This document shows positions 1 to 9,125 of a stretch of DNA of 64,000 nt, in pieces; position 1 is the first letter of the stretch; each line of letters opens with the position of its first letter. The DNA comes from Dehalobacterium formicoaceticum (GTDB taxonomy: Bacteria > Bacillota > Dehalobacteriia > Dehalobacteriales > Dehalobacteriaceae). Under the pieces are notes generated by a model. That model was given only the letters and a program-made list of their open reading frames with translations. It was not told where the DNA came from and made no database searches. Position numbers and translations under genes: made by a program. The stretch covers positions 2,944,501 through 3,008,500 of the forward strand of contig NZ_CP022121.1 of NCBI RefSeq assembly GCF_002224645.1, in the 5' to 3' direction.

Positions 1-276
1 CCCTATAAAGAAAGAACTTCGATGCCGCCTACTAAGCCGGAGACAAGTGATCAGTGCATCTCTTGCGGCATTTGTGCGGAAAATTGCCCAACGGGAGCGA
101 TTGACATGAAGGATTACAGCGAAGTAGATGCTGCAAAATGCATCAGATGCTGCAGCTGTGTGAAAAAATGCCCGGTTGATGCGAAAGCGTACAATCACGA
201 GCTTGTCCAAAAAATTACCCAAAACCTGATTGAAAAATTCAGCATGGTAAGACATGAACCTGAGCTTTTTATTTAA
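1..276 (+). CDS. EFR1-type ferredoxin protein, C-terminal part (partial at window edge)
   Basis: The reading frame is open to the first base, so this is the 3' end of a gene and the ATG at 22 is probably internal. The visible part carries two 4Fe-4S clusters, CxxCGxCxxxCP and CxxCCxCxxxCP. The residues PYKER just before them and the ending EPELF resemble the tail of EFR1-family ferrodoxins, in which a flavodoxin-like domain is fused to a bacterial ferredoxin. It would be a cytoplasmic electron carrier. The missing N-terminus prevents confirmation of the flavodoxin half. Confidence 0.75.
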   Translation, partial: PYKERTSMPPTKPETSDQCISCGICAENCPTGAIDMKDYSEVDAAKCIRCCSCVKKCPVDAKAYNHELVQKITQNLIEKFSMVRHEPELFI

Positions 277-338
277 TTCGAATGATTATAGCATAGAATG
301 AAATCTATACTTCGATTGCATGCACACAGGGAGGGATA

Positions 339-620
339 TTGTTGTATACGGTACCGGTAATAATGCTGTTCGTTGGTATAGGGCTTCTGGTCTATGGATT
401 GATGAACCCAAAATCCAATGAAAGTAATGATGCCAAAGTTAATATTCTGCAAAAAAAAGTAAAAAAAATGATCAATAAGACTCCTTCTGCTAATTCTTTA
501 CAGGTGATAGAATTGCATAATCAAGGCTATTCTTATGGTGAAATTTCCGATATGCTGAATATGAATATCGGATCCGTGCGTCTGATTGTAATGAGATATA
601 TAAAGGGGAACCAATCATGA
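339..620 (+). CDS. Small membrane protein with C-terminal helix-turn-helix-like region (DUF6115-like)
   Basis: A 93-residue protein starting at TTG 339 or TTG 342 behind a GGGAGGG ribosome binding site. Residues 1-22 form one hydrophobic segment, followed by a Lys-rich linker. Residues 55-90 (GYSYGEISDMLNMNIGSVRL) read like the helix-turn-helix of DUF6115 proteins. It overlaps the next gene by four bases, so the two are translationally coupled. Function is unknown; the topology suggests a membrane-tethered protein with a cytosolic tail. Confidence 0.6.
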   Translation: MLYTVPVIMLFVGIGLLVYGLMNPKSNESNDAKVNILQKKVKKMINKTPSANSLQVIELHNQGYSYGEISDMLNMNIGSVRLIVMRYIKGNQS

Positions 621-1048
621 AAATTTCTCGCAAATATTTTCTTGGATTAGGATCAGGATTAATCATCAGCTCCTTGATTATTTTTATCATGTTGGGCAGC
701 GGAACCTGGCTCTCGGCAGATGAAATGGAGAAATTCAAAGCAGAGTATGTATCCCTCCAGCAAGAAAATAACTCTGCTAATAATTCTCAACAGAAATCCT
801 CAAATGAAATTGATCCTTCTCTTACCCAAAAGATTCAGTTTACTGTACCCAGTGGAGCAGGTGCAGGAAAAATTGCTGATTTATTGGTGCAGCAAGGCAT
901 CATCACAGATAAAAAGGCATTTTTGGACGCAGTGGACCAATTAGATATGGCTGATAAATTTCAAACAGGTACATTTACCCTCAGCAAGGATCAATCCGAA
1001 CTCGAAATTATCAACATTCTTATTAAGTCTCCCGATAAAAAAATATGA
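617..1048 (+). CDS. Membrane-anchored protein with short MltG/YceG-like domain
   Basis: A 143-residue protein with an N-terminal membrane segment (about residues 7-30), a polar linker, then about 70 residues (FTVPSGAGAGKIADLLVQQG onward) resembling the LysM-like part of YceG/MltG endolytic transglycosylases. The catalytic half of MltG is absent; full MltG has over 300 residues. It is therefore more likely a non-enzymatic envelope protein. It shares a four-base overlap with the gene before it and is followed by a strong terminator. Confidence 0.55.
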   Translation: MKISRKYFLGLGSGLIISSLIIFIMLGSGTWLSADEMEKFKAEYVSLQQENNSANNSQQKSSNEIDPSLTQKIQFTVPSGAGAGKIADLLVQQGIITDKKAFLDAVDQLDMADKFQTGTFTLSKDQSELEIINILIKSPDKKI

Positions 1049-1055
1049 ATTAAAG

Positions 1056-1104
1056 AAAACGCTGACATGAGCAAAAATGAAATTAGCTCTGTCAGCGTTT
1101 TTTC
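1056..1104. terminator. Bidirectional hairpin terminator
   Basis: Inverted repeat AACGCTGACATGAGC / GCTCTGTCAGCGTT followed by T6 on the plus strand. It sits between the convergent ends of the MltG-like gene and the DUF1657 gene and can serve both. Confidence 0.85.
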
Positions 1105-1109
1105 GTTTC

Positions 1110-1316
1110 TTAAAATCCTTTGTATTGCGGCTCCTGCTGTTCAATTTGCTGAACCCTGCCTTCCACTTGGTGAATAACCTGCTGAGTGGTCTGGGCTGCG
1201 TACTCAAAGATTGTTTTTGCTTCCTGGTTTTGAGTGCTGAGAGCAAATTGCTCCAGACTGGCCTGAGCGCCTTTTAATGATGCCAGACAAGTTTTTACAT
1301 CGGAAGAAACTGTCAA
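1110..1316 (-). CDS. DUF1657 protein of the spoVA2-type locus
   Basis: A 68-residue protein starting at TTG behind GGGAGGTGATC. The sequence (TCLASLKGAQASLEQFAL, then QNQEAKTIFEYAAQ, ending QQEPQYKGF) is the DUF1657 pattern. In many spore formers DUF1657 genes sit beside a YetF gene and spoVAC-AD-AEb, as here. This copy is divergent from the operon, so the 146-base gap at 1317-1462 must hold both promoters. Role in spores is inferred from context. Confidence 0.85.
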   Translation of the reverse strand: MTVSSDVKTCLASLKGAQASLEQFALSTQNQEAKTIFEYAAQTTQQVIHQVEGRVQQIEQQEPQYKGF

Positions 1317-1471
1317 GTTTTGATCACCTCCCTGCCTTTGATACCTTATTAGTATTTGTTCGTTTTTAAAAACTAATAAGTGGAATTATATGGCACCTTT
1401 TCTAAGCATGAAACTTCCTTTCCTATGAAATAATAGAATGAATAAATGATTCACGGGGAGGTGTGTTTTTC

Positions 1472-2329
1472 TTGGAGTGGTTGGAAATTATTTGGCGCAC
1501 CATTCTGGTAATCATCATACTTTTTACTTTAACGAAGTTATTAGGAAAACGACAGCTTGGTCAGCTTTCCTATTTTGAGTATATCACCGGTATTACCATT
1601 GGCAGCATTGCGGCCTATGTTTCTATGGATCTGGATATCACCTGGTACTATGGTATTCTTGCCATGGTAGTGTGGACGGCAGTGGTATATGGTTTAGAAT
1701 CTATCACCCTAAAGAGTAAATTTGTCCGGGATATTATCGATGGAAAAGGTGTTGTGCTCATTAAAGATGGAAAAATCATGGAGGATAACTTAACAAAACT
1801 TCATCTGACAGCTGATGATCTTCTGGAGGAAATGAGGGGAAAAAATGTCTTTAAAGTGGCTGATGTAGAATTTGCCGTGTTAGAAGCAAATGGAAAATTT
1901 AACGTCCTGTTAAATAAAGAGAATCAACCCTTAACCCCCAAAGACTTAGGTCTCAAAACGGTGCCAGAACGAGAGCCGCAAACAGTTATTATCGATGGTA
2001 AGATCATGGATGAGCCCCTGGCGACCATCGGATTAAGCCGTGAGTGGCTGCATACGGAACTTGATAAAATCGGGGTGGCAATAGAGAACGTTTTTTTGGG
2101 ACAAGTGGATGCTTACGGAGAACTATTTGTTGACTGCTTCGATGACAAGATTAAGATTCCCCAACCCCAGCAAAAGGCTCTGTTATTGGCAACTCTGAAA
2201 AAATGTGAAGCCGATATTGAAATGTTTGGTCTCAGCAGTAACAATAGCTTCGCCAGAAAAATGTATCAAGAATGTTCAGAGCAGCTTCAGAACGTCATCG
2301 CTTCCCTTTATCCAATTTTATCCAGATAA
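1472..2329 (+). CDS. YetF-type DUF421 membrane protein with C-terminal DUF1657-like domain
   Basis: A longer reading from GTG 1463 is possible, but the GGGGAGG site at 1455-1461 is only one base from that GTG and fits TTG 1472, giving MEWLEIIW as in relatives. Residues 1-75 contain three membrane segments with the DUF421 signature GKRQLGQLS and ITIGSIAA. The middle is the soluble YetF domain. The last 60 residues (LATLKKCEADIEMFGLSS) resemble the separate DUF1657 protein next door, so this looks like a fusion. First gene of the spoVAC-AD-AE operon, 11 bases before spoVAC. A loose sigma-G-like GCATG-N18-AATAATA lies at about 1407-1435, not proven. Confidence 0.8.
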   Translation: MEWLEIIWRTILVIIILFTLTKLLGKRQLGQLSYFEYITGITIGSIAAYVSMDLDITWYYGILAMVVWTAVVYGLESITLKSKFVRDIIDGKGVVLIKDGKIMEDNLTKLHLTADDLLEEMRGKNVFKVADVEFAVLEANGKFNVLLNKENQPLTPKDLGLKTVPEREPQTVIIDGKIMDEPLATIGLSREWLHTELDKIGVAIENVFLGQVDAYGELFVDCFDDKIKIPQPQQKALLLATLKKCEADIEMFGLSSNNSFARKMYQECSEQLQNVIASLYPILSR

Positions 2330-2340
2330 GGAGCTTATAG

Positions 2341-2826
2341 ATGTCTAATAAGAAAAAGAAAAAATTAACACCTGTACAGCAAGAGTATCAAAAGTTAGTT
2401 CAAAAACAAGAACCAAAAAGGCCGGTCTTCATCAATTGTCTCCGTGCCTTTATCGCGGGAGGCACGATTTGTTTAATTGGACAAGGTGTTCAAACAGGAT
2501 TTATTCGTTGGGGCGGGTTTGAGCAGAAAGAGGCAGGAAATCCCACTGTGGCCGTGATGATTATTCTGTCAACGTTACTAACTACCATGGGGTTGTACGA
2601 CAAAATTGCTCAGTGGGCCGGAGCCGGCACGGCTGTTCCTGTTACAGGGTTTGCCAATACCATGACTTCTTCCGCTCTTGAGCATAAAAGCGAAGGCATG
2701 GTTTTGGGGGTGGGCGGTAAAATGTTTGAGCTTGCCGGCCCAGTGATTGTGTTTGGCACGGTTGCCGCTTTTATCATGGCTATGCTTCATTGGATATTTG
2801 AACCTGGTATCGGAGGATTGATGTAA
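2341..2826 (+). CDS. spoVAC: Stage V sporulation protein AC
   Basis: A 161-residue membrane protein with a Lys-rich N-terminus and four to five hydrophobic segments, including FIAGGTICLIGQGVQ and GAGTAVPVTGFANTM, both typical of SpoVAC. SpoVAC is part of the inner-spore-membrane channel that takes up calcium-dipicolinate during sporulation and releases it at germination. The gene is followed after one base by spoVAD, which marks an operon. Confidence 0.93.
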   Translation: MSNKKKKKLTPVQQEYQKLVQKQEPKRPVFINCLRAFIAGGTICLIGQGVQTGFIRWGGFEQKEAGNPTVAVMIILSTLLTTMGLYDKIAQWAGAGTAVPVTGFANTMTSSALEHKSEGMVLGVGGKMFELAGPVIVFGTVAAFIMAMLHWIFEPGIGGLM

Positions 2827-2827
2827 T

Positions 2828-3841
2828 ATGCTCCAGGGCTATCAGAGCTGGGTCTATGAAAACCAGCCTGCAATAATAGGCAGGGCTGCCGTTGTGGGAC
2901 CTTTTGAGGGTCAGGGGCCTTTGGCCGACGATTTTGATATTATTCACGGTGATTTAATGTTAGGGCAAGACAGCTGGGAGAAAGCAGAAAAGACATTATT
3001 AGAAGAGTCGAATCAGCTGGCCATCGAAAATGCCGGTTTAACCAAAGAGCAGATTAACTTTTATATCGGCGGAGATCTGATGAATCAAATCATCAGCAGC
3101 AGTTTCGCCGCCCGAACCTTGTCCGTACCTTATATCGGAATCTTTGGCGCCTGCTCCAGTTCGATGGAAGGTTTATCTTTGGCTTCATTAATGATTGCTT
3201 CAGGTTCGGCAAATTATGTGTTGGCCTCTGCCTGCAGCCATAATGCCAGTGTCGAAAAACAATTTCGTTACCCCACGGAATACGGATCTCAAAAACCTCC
3301 CACTGCCCAGTTCACTGTCACCGGATCCGGATCTGCTGTTCTGGCCCGGGAAGGAAAAGGCCCCAAGGTCACATCGGTAACCATCGGACGGGTGGTAGAT
3401 ATGGGTATCACAGATCCTTTTAATATGGGCGCAGCCATGGCTCCTGCAGCCGTAGACACAATCCAGGCTCATCTGCGGGACCTGCAGATTGGTCCGGGTT
3501 ATTATGATTTAATCGTAACCGGGGATCTGTCAAAATTAGGCTATCAATTGGCTCGTGACTTATTTGATAAACACAAGATCCCCATCAATGATACCCAGTA
3601 TTTTGACTGCGGCATGATGATTTACGATTATGAAAAACAAAAGATACAAGCAGGAGCAAGCGGCTGCGGCTGTTCGGCTGTTGTCACTTACGGACATCTG
3701 TTGAAAAGGCTGCAAAAAGGTGAATTTAACCGCATGCTGGTGGTGGCCACCGGTGCCCTATTATCTCCCTTATCCTTTCAGCAAGGTGAAAGCATCCCCG
3801 GTATTGCTCATGCCGTAGCTATTGAAAGAGGGGAGGCGTAA
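2828..3841 (+). CDS. spoVAD: Stage V sporulation protein AD
   Basis: A 337-residue soluble protein with a thiolase-like fold. GIFGACSSSMEGL holds the position of the thiolase active-site Cys, and ASGCGCSAVVTYGHLL lies near the end. SpoVAD binds dipicolinic acid and docks on the SpoVA channel in the spore inner membrane. It lies between spoVAC and spoVAE with gaps of one and three bases. Confidence 0.94.
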   Translation: MLQGYQSWVYENQPAIIGRAAVVGPFEGQGPLADDFDIIHGDLMLGQDSWEKAEKTLLEESNQLAIENAGLTKEQINFYIGGDLMNQIISSSFAARTLSVPYIGIFGACSSSMEGLSLASLMIASGSANYVLASACSHNASVEKQFRYPTEYGSQKPPTAQFTVTGSGSAVLAREGKGPKVTSVTIGRVVDMGITDPFNMGAAMAPAAVDTIQAHLRDLQIGPGYYDLIVTGDLSKLGYQLARDLFDKHKIPINDTQYFDCGMMIYDYEKQKIQAGASGCGCSAVVTYGHLLKRLQKGEFNRMLVVATGALLSPLSFQQGESIPGIAHAVAIERGEA

Positions 3842-3844
3842 CAT

Positions 3845-4201
3845 TTGTTTATGGATTTTTTTTGGGCATTTGTGGCCGGAGGCTTGATTTGTGTTTTGGG
3901 ACAGATCTTATTTGATGTGTTTAAATTAACACCGGCTCACACTATGACCTTTATGGTGGTATTAGGTGCCGTCACCGGAGGATTAGGCCTCTATGAACCC
4001 TTTATTGAATTTGCCGGTGCCGGAGCCACGGTTCCCATATGCAGTTTTGGCAATTCTTTGTTCCAAGGTGCGATGCAGGAATTGAAAGCAAACGGTCTTG
4101 TTGGAGTCATTACCGGAATTTTTGAAATAACCAGTGCCGGGATTTCTTCAGCGATCATCTTTTCCTTTTTTGCCGCCTTATTTTTTAAACCCAAGGGTTA
4201 A
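3845..4201 (+). CDS. spoVAE: Stage V sporulation protein AE (SpoVAEb type)
   Basis: A 118-residue membrane protein beginning at TTG, eight bases after [24 protein letters not shown] and the four hydrophobic segments match SpoVAEb and parallel those of SpoVAC. It completes the three-gene SpoVA channel operon. Its TAA stop overlaps the TAA of the convergent DUF2935 gene by two bases, leaving no room for a terminator. Confidence 0.92.
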   Translation: MFMDFFWAFVAGGLICVLGQILFDVFKLTPAHTMTFMVVLGAVTGGLGLYEPFIEFAGAGATVPICSFGNSLFQGAMQELKANGLVGVITGIFEITSAGISSAIIFSFFAALFFKPKG

Positions 4202-5112
4202 ACTTGTTTTAATAAGCGTAAATAATGATTAGCTTCCCGCAAAACATGGTCGCCCAATAATGGTAATATGATCGACTTAATTTGGCACTCCAATATGCCC
4301 TTGGTACCCTGAGCCTTAAAATTTCTGATTTCTATCGTTTCCTCCCTGCTTTCTTTTGTCACCCTTGGCAGCAAGGCCGGATTACGAAGTGCATTAGCAG
4401 CTAAAGCGGTAAGTCTTTCAAATTCTTGTGCGAACATATTAGCAATATCGATCAGGTGTTCTTCTGAAGGATCAAGCATACCTCTAATGAATTGGGCATG
4501 TTCTTCGATAATATGGTTCCAAAAATGCTCTGTTTCGGCCGCACTCCTTATCGTATCATTTTCACGTCTGTTTTGAAGCCTTTCTAAGTGATTCAAATAA
4601 TACAATGCTTCCTCTCTTATGTGTTCAATCATGGAAACGTAATTATGAGTATAAAGCCGGCACGATAAAACATCCTGATAAGCCGTTTCTTTAAAATCTG
4701 CCAGACGCTGCACGGTATTGATAATCCTGGTGTTAAGTCTTTCGACCACGGCAGCCGTGACATTTTCCTGATTTACAGACTGTTCACCTCTTAATTCAAG
4801 TTCATCCATGGTAACCGAGGTATCAATCTGGATTCCGGTGAAAAATTCGGTCATTTTTTCCGCATTTAAAGTGAAATCAGTTACAAACTCTCCTGATAAT
4901 GTTGCTTCCGGGCTTATTTTCCCGTAGGATAGATTAACTGTTTCCTGCAACAATGCTGTCAACTCATTTTTGAATTGGTCCGCCTGGGCTGACAGATCCC
5001 GATTTTTTGGTGTGAAACCCCCTTCAATAAAAATAGCGTGTTCTTTCATAATGCGTAAGAAAAATAGGTTCAGCTCCAGAGATTGTCTCACAAACTCCCC
5101 TTTTGAAAGCAT
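4198..5112 (-). CDS. DUF2935 protein (two tandem helical domains)
   Basis: About 304 residues, taking ATG 5112 (MLSKGEFV), which starts like relatives; an ATG at 5121 is possible. It contains two similar helical halves, each with His/Glu motifs: [14 protein letters not shown] near residue 20, [15 protein letters not shown] near 195, and [11 protein letters not shown] at the C-terminus. This is the DUF2935 pattern, common in spore formers, perhaps metal binding through the conserved His and Glu. The biochemical role is unknown. Its end overlaps that of spoVAE. Confidence 0.8.
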   Translation of the reverse strand: MLSKGEFVRQSLELNLFFLRIMKEHAIFIEGGFTPKNRDLSAQADQFKNELTALLQETVNLSYGKISPEATLSGEFVTDFTLNAEKMTEFFTGIQIDTSVTMDELELRGEQSVNQENVTAAVVERLNTRIINTVQRLADFKETAYQDVLSCRLYTHNYVSMIEHIREEALYYLNHLERLQNRRENDTIRSAAETEHFWNHIIEEHAQFIRGMLDPSEEHLIDIANMFAQEFERLTALAANALRNPALLPRVTKESREETIEIRNFKAQGTKGILECQIKSIILPLLGDHVLREANHYLRLLKQV

Positions 5113-5225
5113 AAAATCCATCCCTTCATTAAAAATAACTCTGAATTATCATATTCAAGTTATTCAGTAATGGCAGAAATGAATCTTGTACCGGAATTTA
5201 TTTTTCCGCTTTCCTTATTCCATCT

Positions 5226-5834
5226 TCATTCCATCTTCAGATTTTTAAAATAGCAATGATAATCCTCCTCAGTAATTTGTCTTATTACCTTACATGGATT
5301 ACCCACAGCTACTGTATTGGAAGGAATGCTTTTTGTTACGATACTGCCGGAACCAATCACCACATTATCTCCAATGGTAATCCCCGGATTGACAAAAGTT
5401 CCCCCGCCAATCCATACATTATTACCGATTTCAATGGGAAAAGCATATTCTATCCCCTCATTACGCAGTTGGAAATGAACAGGATGACCGGCAGTATAAA
5501 GAGACACACTTGGCCCAAACAGAACATTATCTCCGATGGTGACCTTGCTGCAATCTAAAATAATACAATTATAGTTGGCATAAAAATTTTCTCCGATAAA
5601 AATGTTATAGCCATAATCGCATCTTAAGGGAGATTCTATCGTAAAATTTGCTCCGATCTTGCCAAAAAGTTTCTTTATAATTTCATTTCTCTGCTCAATC
5701 TCAGCCGGATGCAGGTGATTAAAATCAAAGAGCATTTCTTTAGCATGTTGTCGTTCGCCTGATAATTCTTTTTCAAAAGATTGATATGGTTTCCCGTTTA
5801 ACATTTTTTCTTTTTCTGTCATCACATCAGTCAA
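5226..5834 (-). CDS. Maltose/galactoside-type O-acetyltransferase (left-handed beta helix)
   Basis: A 202-residue protein. TTG 5834 is seven bases from GGAGG; ATG 5822 is the alternative. The N-terminus (KMLNGKPYQ) is the maltose acetyltransferase cap. The rest consists of hexapeptide repeats (IGDNVLFGPSV, IGNNVWIGGGTFVNPGITIG) with the active-site His in TAGHPVH. It transfers acetyl from acetyl-CoA to a sugar hydroxyl. The physiological acceptor is not evident from the neighbours. Confidence 0.88.
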   Translation of the reverse strand: MTDVMTEKEKMLNGKPYQSFEKELSGERQHAKEMLFDFNHLHPAEIEQRNEIIKKLFGKIGANFTIESPLRCDYGYNIFIGENFYANYNCIILDCSKVTIGDNVLFGPSVSLYTAGHPVHFQLRNEGIEYAFPIEIGNNVWIGGGTFVNPGITIGDNVVIGSGSIVTKSIPSNTVAVGNPCKVIRQITEEDYHCYFKNLKME

Positions 5835-5903
5835 AAGATTACCTCCTTCGTGCCCCAGCCGGGCATGAATATTCCCCCATCAGATTTTTTTCCAAAGTTT
5901 GAA

Positions 5904-6986
5904 TCAATCTCTCGCCTGTCTCAGGAATTGACGATAAATACGGCTGTAAGCATCCAGCTCCTGCCCCAAGGTAAACTTAGATGCTGTCAGTTGAGCTGCA
6001 CGCTGTCCCATCAGATGCCGCTCTACCGGGTCTTGCACTAATATTTTTGCATCCTTTACAAGTTCCTCCTGATTACTCACATAAAATCCTTCAACGCCTT
6101 GTTCGATAATATTAAGGTTCCCGGGTACCCCGGTTAAAATACAGGGTTTGCCCAGACTCATGGCTTCCAAAGCCCCCTGGGGTTGACCTTCACAGTATGA
6201 CGTATTGATTACGATATCACCCAGACGAAGTACGCTCATCATCTCTGAGTGAGGTATCTCCTCCAGATAGATCACCCAGTCCAGACCGCGCATCCGGTTC
6301 AAGATCTTTCTGGTATAATCTTCTTCAATCGCTGCACCCATAATCAGCAACCGAACCTCAGGAAATTCATCCTGTACAGCAGATAGTGAATCAATGGCCA
6401 GTTCGATATGTTTTATGCGGCGCAGACCGCTGGGCAAGAGAAATACCACCTGGTCTTCCGATAAACCCAGTTCACCACGGTTTTTTTCCGCACCCGGTTC
6501 TAGAAATACGCCCTGCGGAATCGTCACCAGTTTTTCAGCAAGAGAAAGGGATGGTCTTGCCGGATGCTGAAAACCAGGGTAAACGTCCTGAATAATCTGA
6601 TGAAAATCATCATTAAAGACCACTATTTTTTGCACAGTTTGGAAAGTGTCCAGGATCATAGATCTTTTTTCCCCCAGCAGATCACAATGTATGTCCGTTC
6701 CGGTAGTAGTCAAGATTAAGGGAATATTGCGCATTTGGGGTATTGCCTGGAGGACTTCTCCGAAATACCGAGCATGAAAACCATGGATCAGAGCATATTT
6801 TGACTTTGCTAAAGCATCTTTGAGATATTCCTGCCAATTTTCCCTTTCCAAGGATAACCGATCAATCTGAAATCCCCGGGAGGTTAAACCAACCAAGAGG
6901 CGGGCTGTGGTAATACTGTTGCCTCGCTGGTCTTTATCAAAGGGAGTAATTATGAGTACTTTTTTATTAGCAATGATTGAAACCAC
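5904..6986 (-). CDS. Glycosyltransferase family 4, SenB-like N-terminus
   Basis: A 360-residue GT-B protein, GTG start with a weak ribosome site. The N-half has DQRGNSITTARLL and TTTGTDIHCDL, the C-half the GT4 donor region (HSEMMSVLRLGDIVINTSYC, EGQPQGALEAMSLGKPCI) with the Glu pair that holds a nucleotide sugar. It is followed upstream in transcription order by a PIG-L deacetylase gene. Such a pair occurs in pathways that build a glycoside and then remove an N-acetyl group, as in BshA/BshB, but the acceptor here is unknown. Confidence 0.75.
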   Translation of the reverse strand: MVSIIANKKVLIITPFDKDQRGNSITTARLLVGLTSRGFQIDRLSLERENWQEYLKDALAKSKYALIHGFHARYFGEVLQAIPQMRNIPLILTTTGTDIHCDLLGEKRSMILDTFQTVQKIVVFNDDFHQIIQDVYPGFQHPARPSLSLAEKLVTIPQGVFLEPGAEKNRGELGLSEDQVVFLLPSGLRRIKHIELAIDSLSAVQDEFPEVRLLIMGAAIEEDYTRKILNRMRGLDWVIYLEEIPHSEMMSVLRLGDIVINTSYCEGQPQGALEAMSLGKPCILTGVPGNLNIIEQGVEGFYVSNQEELVKDAKILVQDPVERHLMGQRAAQLTASKFTLGQELDAYSRIYRQFLRQARD

Positions 6987-7021
6987 CCATCAAAAAATTT
7001 GTTTTGAAAAGAAAAATCTCA

Positions 7022-7690
7022 CTATTCACATATTTGAGCCCGGATCAATTGAAAACATTCACAATATTTTCCTTTCCCGGTCATGACACCCCGGTAACGG
7101 TTCAAACCTTGAATGGCTTCATGATAGTTAATGTGCCTGGTTTGTGATTTGTGAAGCTGCAAGGCCTCAATTTTAGCGGTTATAAACTCACTGATATCTT
7201 CACTATGGCCAACTGTCTGCAGCGGAGTCCAAATCTCGTAGCCCAGGATATTTTTGACTGACCAGGGCTCCTGGCCGCACCCCTGATGCCAGGGACCTGC
7301 TGCCCGGCGGCATCCTTCCAGACCCAAGCGGTAAGTGATCTGATGATCCGGCACATCATCCTTACTGTTAGGCAGATAAATATTAGACGGCTTTATGGCC
7401 CTGATGATAGTTACCATCCGATCTAAATTTTCTTTATTAAATTCAAGATAACCATCGGGACAGCGCAGAAAAGTCAGATCTGTGACGCCAAGTTTAGCAG
7501 CAGCACTCTTGGCTTCTGCTTCTCTGATCAAACCCAGTTCTTCTGGCGAATATTGCATACTCCCGTCTTCTCCGGAAGTCATATATAAGATAGCGACATG
7601 ATTTCCTTGCTGGATATGCCGGGCCATGCTGCCGCCGCAACCGATGATATCATCATCCGGATGGGGGGCGATCACTAGAATGGTTTTCAT
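7022..7690 (-). CDS. PIG-L family N-acetyl-sugar deacetylase (BshB-like)
   Basis: A 222-residue protein with the zinc site APHPDDDIIGCGG at residues 8-20 and a later PDHQITY motif, both diagnostic of the PIG-L/BshB/MshB family of zinc-dependent deacetylases. ATG follows AGGAGG. It lies 35 bases upstream of the family 4 glycosyltransferase and is probably cotranscribed. The TAG stop is followed at once by TGA. Confidence 0.85.
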   Translation of the reverse strand: MKTILVIAPHPDDDIIGCGGSMARHIQQGNHVAILYMTSGEDGSMQYSPEELGLIREAEAKSAAAKLGVTDLTFLRCPDGYLEFNKENLDRMVTIIRAIKPSNIYLPNSKDDVPDHQITYRLGLEGCRRAAGPWHQGCGQEPWSVKNILGYEIWTPLQTVGHSEDISEFITAKIEALQLHKSQTRHINYHEAIQGLNRYRGVMTGKGKYCECFQLIRAQICE

Positions 7691-7852
7691 AGGAACCTCC
7701 TAACTAAGAATAGAATAATACTCACTGTCTTTATTCTGCCAACCTTTAATATGCATAATTTCGTTTAGGATATCAAGCATTTACAACATATTATTTTCCA
7801 CATCATATTTTATATTCCTTGTTCATGATAAATCCTATCAACATTGGCTGTC

Positions 7853-7887
7853 AAAAAGAAAGGGACAGAGCACCTCTGCCTGTCCCC
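7853..7887 (-). terminator. Rho-independent terminator of the alcohol dehydrogenase gene
   Basis: On the minus strand GGGACAG ... CTGTCCC is followed by a T-rich tract, 17 bases after the dehydrogenase stop codon. Confidence 0.8.
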
Positions 7888-7903
7888 GTAACCCTCTAAA
7901 TAT

Positions 7904-9070
7904 TTAGAAGTTTACTTCAGTTCCGTAATAAGTAGCTTCAAATAATTTTTTCATTTGTTCTACGGATATTTCTCTTGGATTAGTACCTGTGCAAGCATCG
8001 GATATAGCACCTTCAGAAATTTTATCTAAATTAGCCTTAAAGTCCTCTTCTGATATGCCGAATTCTTTTAATGTAGTAGGCATATTCATCGCAGTTCTAA
8101 AATCTTTCACCAGTTGAATTAAGGACTGAACTAATTCATCTGTTGTTTCCCCTTTTAAACCTAATCTCTTAGCTATGTCAGCATAAATAGCTGCGGCGTC
8201 CTTGGCGTTATATTGTATCGCATATGGTAAATATATGGCATTGGCACAGCCATGGGGAATGTCGAATACTTTTCCTGTTTTATGAGCCATGGAGTGAACT
8301 ATTCCTAATATTGCATTTGAAAATGCCATTCCTGCTAAACATTGAGCCAGATGCATTTCTTTTCTGGCTTCTTCATCCCCGTTATAGGATTTGACGATAT
8401 TGTCAACAATCATTTCTATTGATTTCATTGCCAAAGCATCGGTGATTGGATTTTTAGCTGTTGAAACATAAGCCTCAAAAGCGTGAGTTAAAGCATCCAT
8501 TCCCGTATTAGCTATTAATACCTTCGGCATGTTTTGTACTAAATTCGTATCGACGATAGCAACGTCCGGGGTGATGTTATAGTCGGCTACAGGATATTTA
8601 ATACCTGTTTTTTCGTCAGTGATGATTGAGAAGGCCGTAACTTCTGAACCGGTGCCGCTTGTCGTCGGGATCGCGATAAATCTAGCCTTTTGTCTTAATT
8701 CCGGTAAGTTGAATGGCTTGGCCGCTTCTTCAAAAGTAAAATCCGGATACTCATAAAATATCCACATGGCTTTAGCTGCATCGATTGGTGAACCGCCGCC
8801 AATGCCAATTATTAAATCAGGATTGAATGCTTTCATAGCCTGAGACCCTTTCATAACCATTTCAACAGAAGGGTCATTTTCAATTCCTGAATATATTGAA
8901 GTTTCTATATTAGCTTCCTTTAACAATTCTTGTACCTTTGGAACTGTTCCGTCCTCGATCAATCTTTGGGAACCAATAACAAGCATCGCTTTAGTTCCCT
9001 TTACTGATTTTAGATACTCCAAAGCATTTTCTCCAAAATAAACATCCCGCGGTATCGTAAATCTTTGCAT
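7904..9070 (-). CDS. Iron-containing alcohol dehydrogenase
   Basis: A 388-residue group III alcohol dehydrogenase. GIGGGSPIDAAKAMW is the NAD(P)-binding glycine motif, and TGMDALTHAFEAYVS and GIVHSMAHKTGKVFDIPHG hold the metal-binding His residues. Length is normal for the family. It interconverts a primary alcohol or diol with its aldehyde; the substrate cannot be read from sequence. It is a single-gene unit with its own sigma-A promoter, an 11-base tandem repeat in the leader, and a terminator. Confidence 0.93.
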   Translation of the reverse strand: MQRFTIPRDVYFGENALEYLKSVKGTKAMLVIGSQRLIEDGTVPKVQELLKEANIETSIYSGIENDPSVEMVMKGSQAMKAFNPDLIIGIGGGSPIDAAKAMWIFYEYPDFTFEEAAKPFNLPELRQKARFIAIPTTSGTGSEVTAFSIITDEKTGIKYPVADYNITPDVAIVDTNLVQNMPKVLIANTGMDALTHAFEAYVSTAKNPITDALAMKSIEMIVDNIVKSYNGDEEARKEMHLAQCLAGMAFSNAILGIVHSMAHKTGKVFDIPHGCANAIYLPYAIQYNAKDAAAIYADIAKRLGLKGETTDELVQSLIQLVKDFRTAMNMPTTLKEFGISEEDFKANLDKISEGAISDACTGTNPREISVEQMKKLFEATYYGTEVNF

Positions 9071-9087
9071 TATATTTCCTCCTTCAT

Positions 9088-9109
9088 TTTAATCACAATT
9101 TAATCACAA
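9088..9109 (-). repeat. Tandem 11-bp direct repeat in the leader of the alcohol dehydrogenase gene
   Basis: TTTAATCACAA occurs twice without a gap, followed by AGTATTGTG. It lies between the predicted transcription start and the ribosome binding site, where a repressor could act. The TTGTG/CACAA boxes recall redox-sensing Rex sites, but the spacing is not canonical. Confidence 0.45.
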
Positions 9110-9125
9110 AGTATTGTGTAATGTA

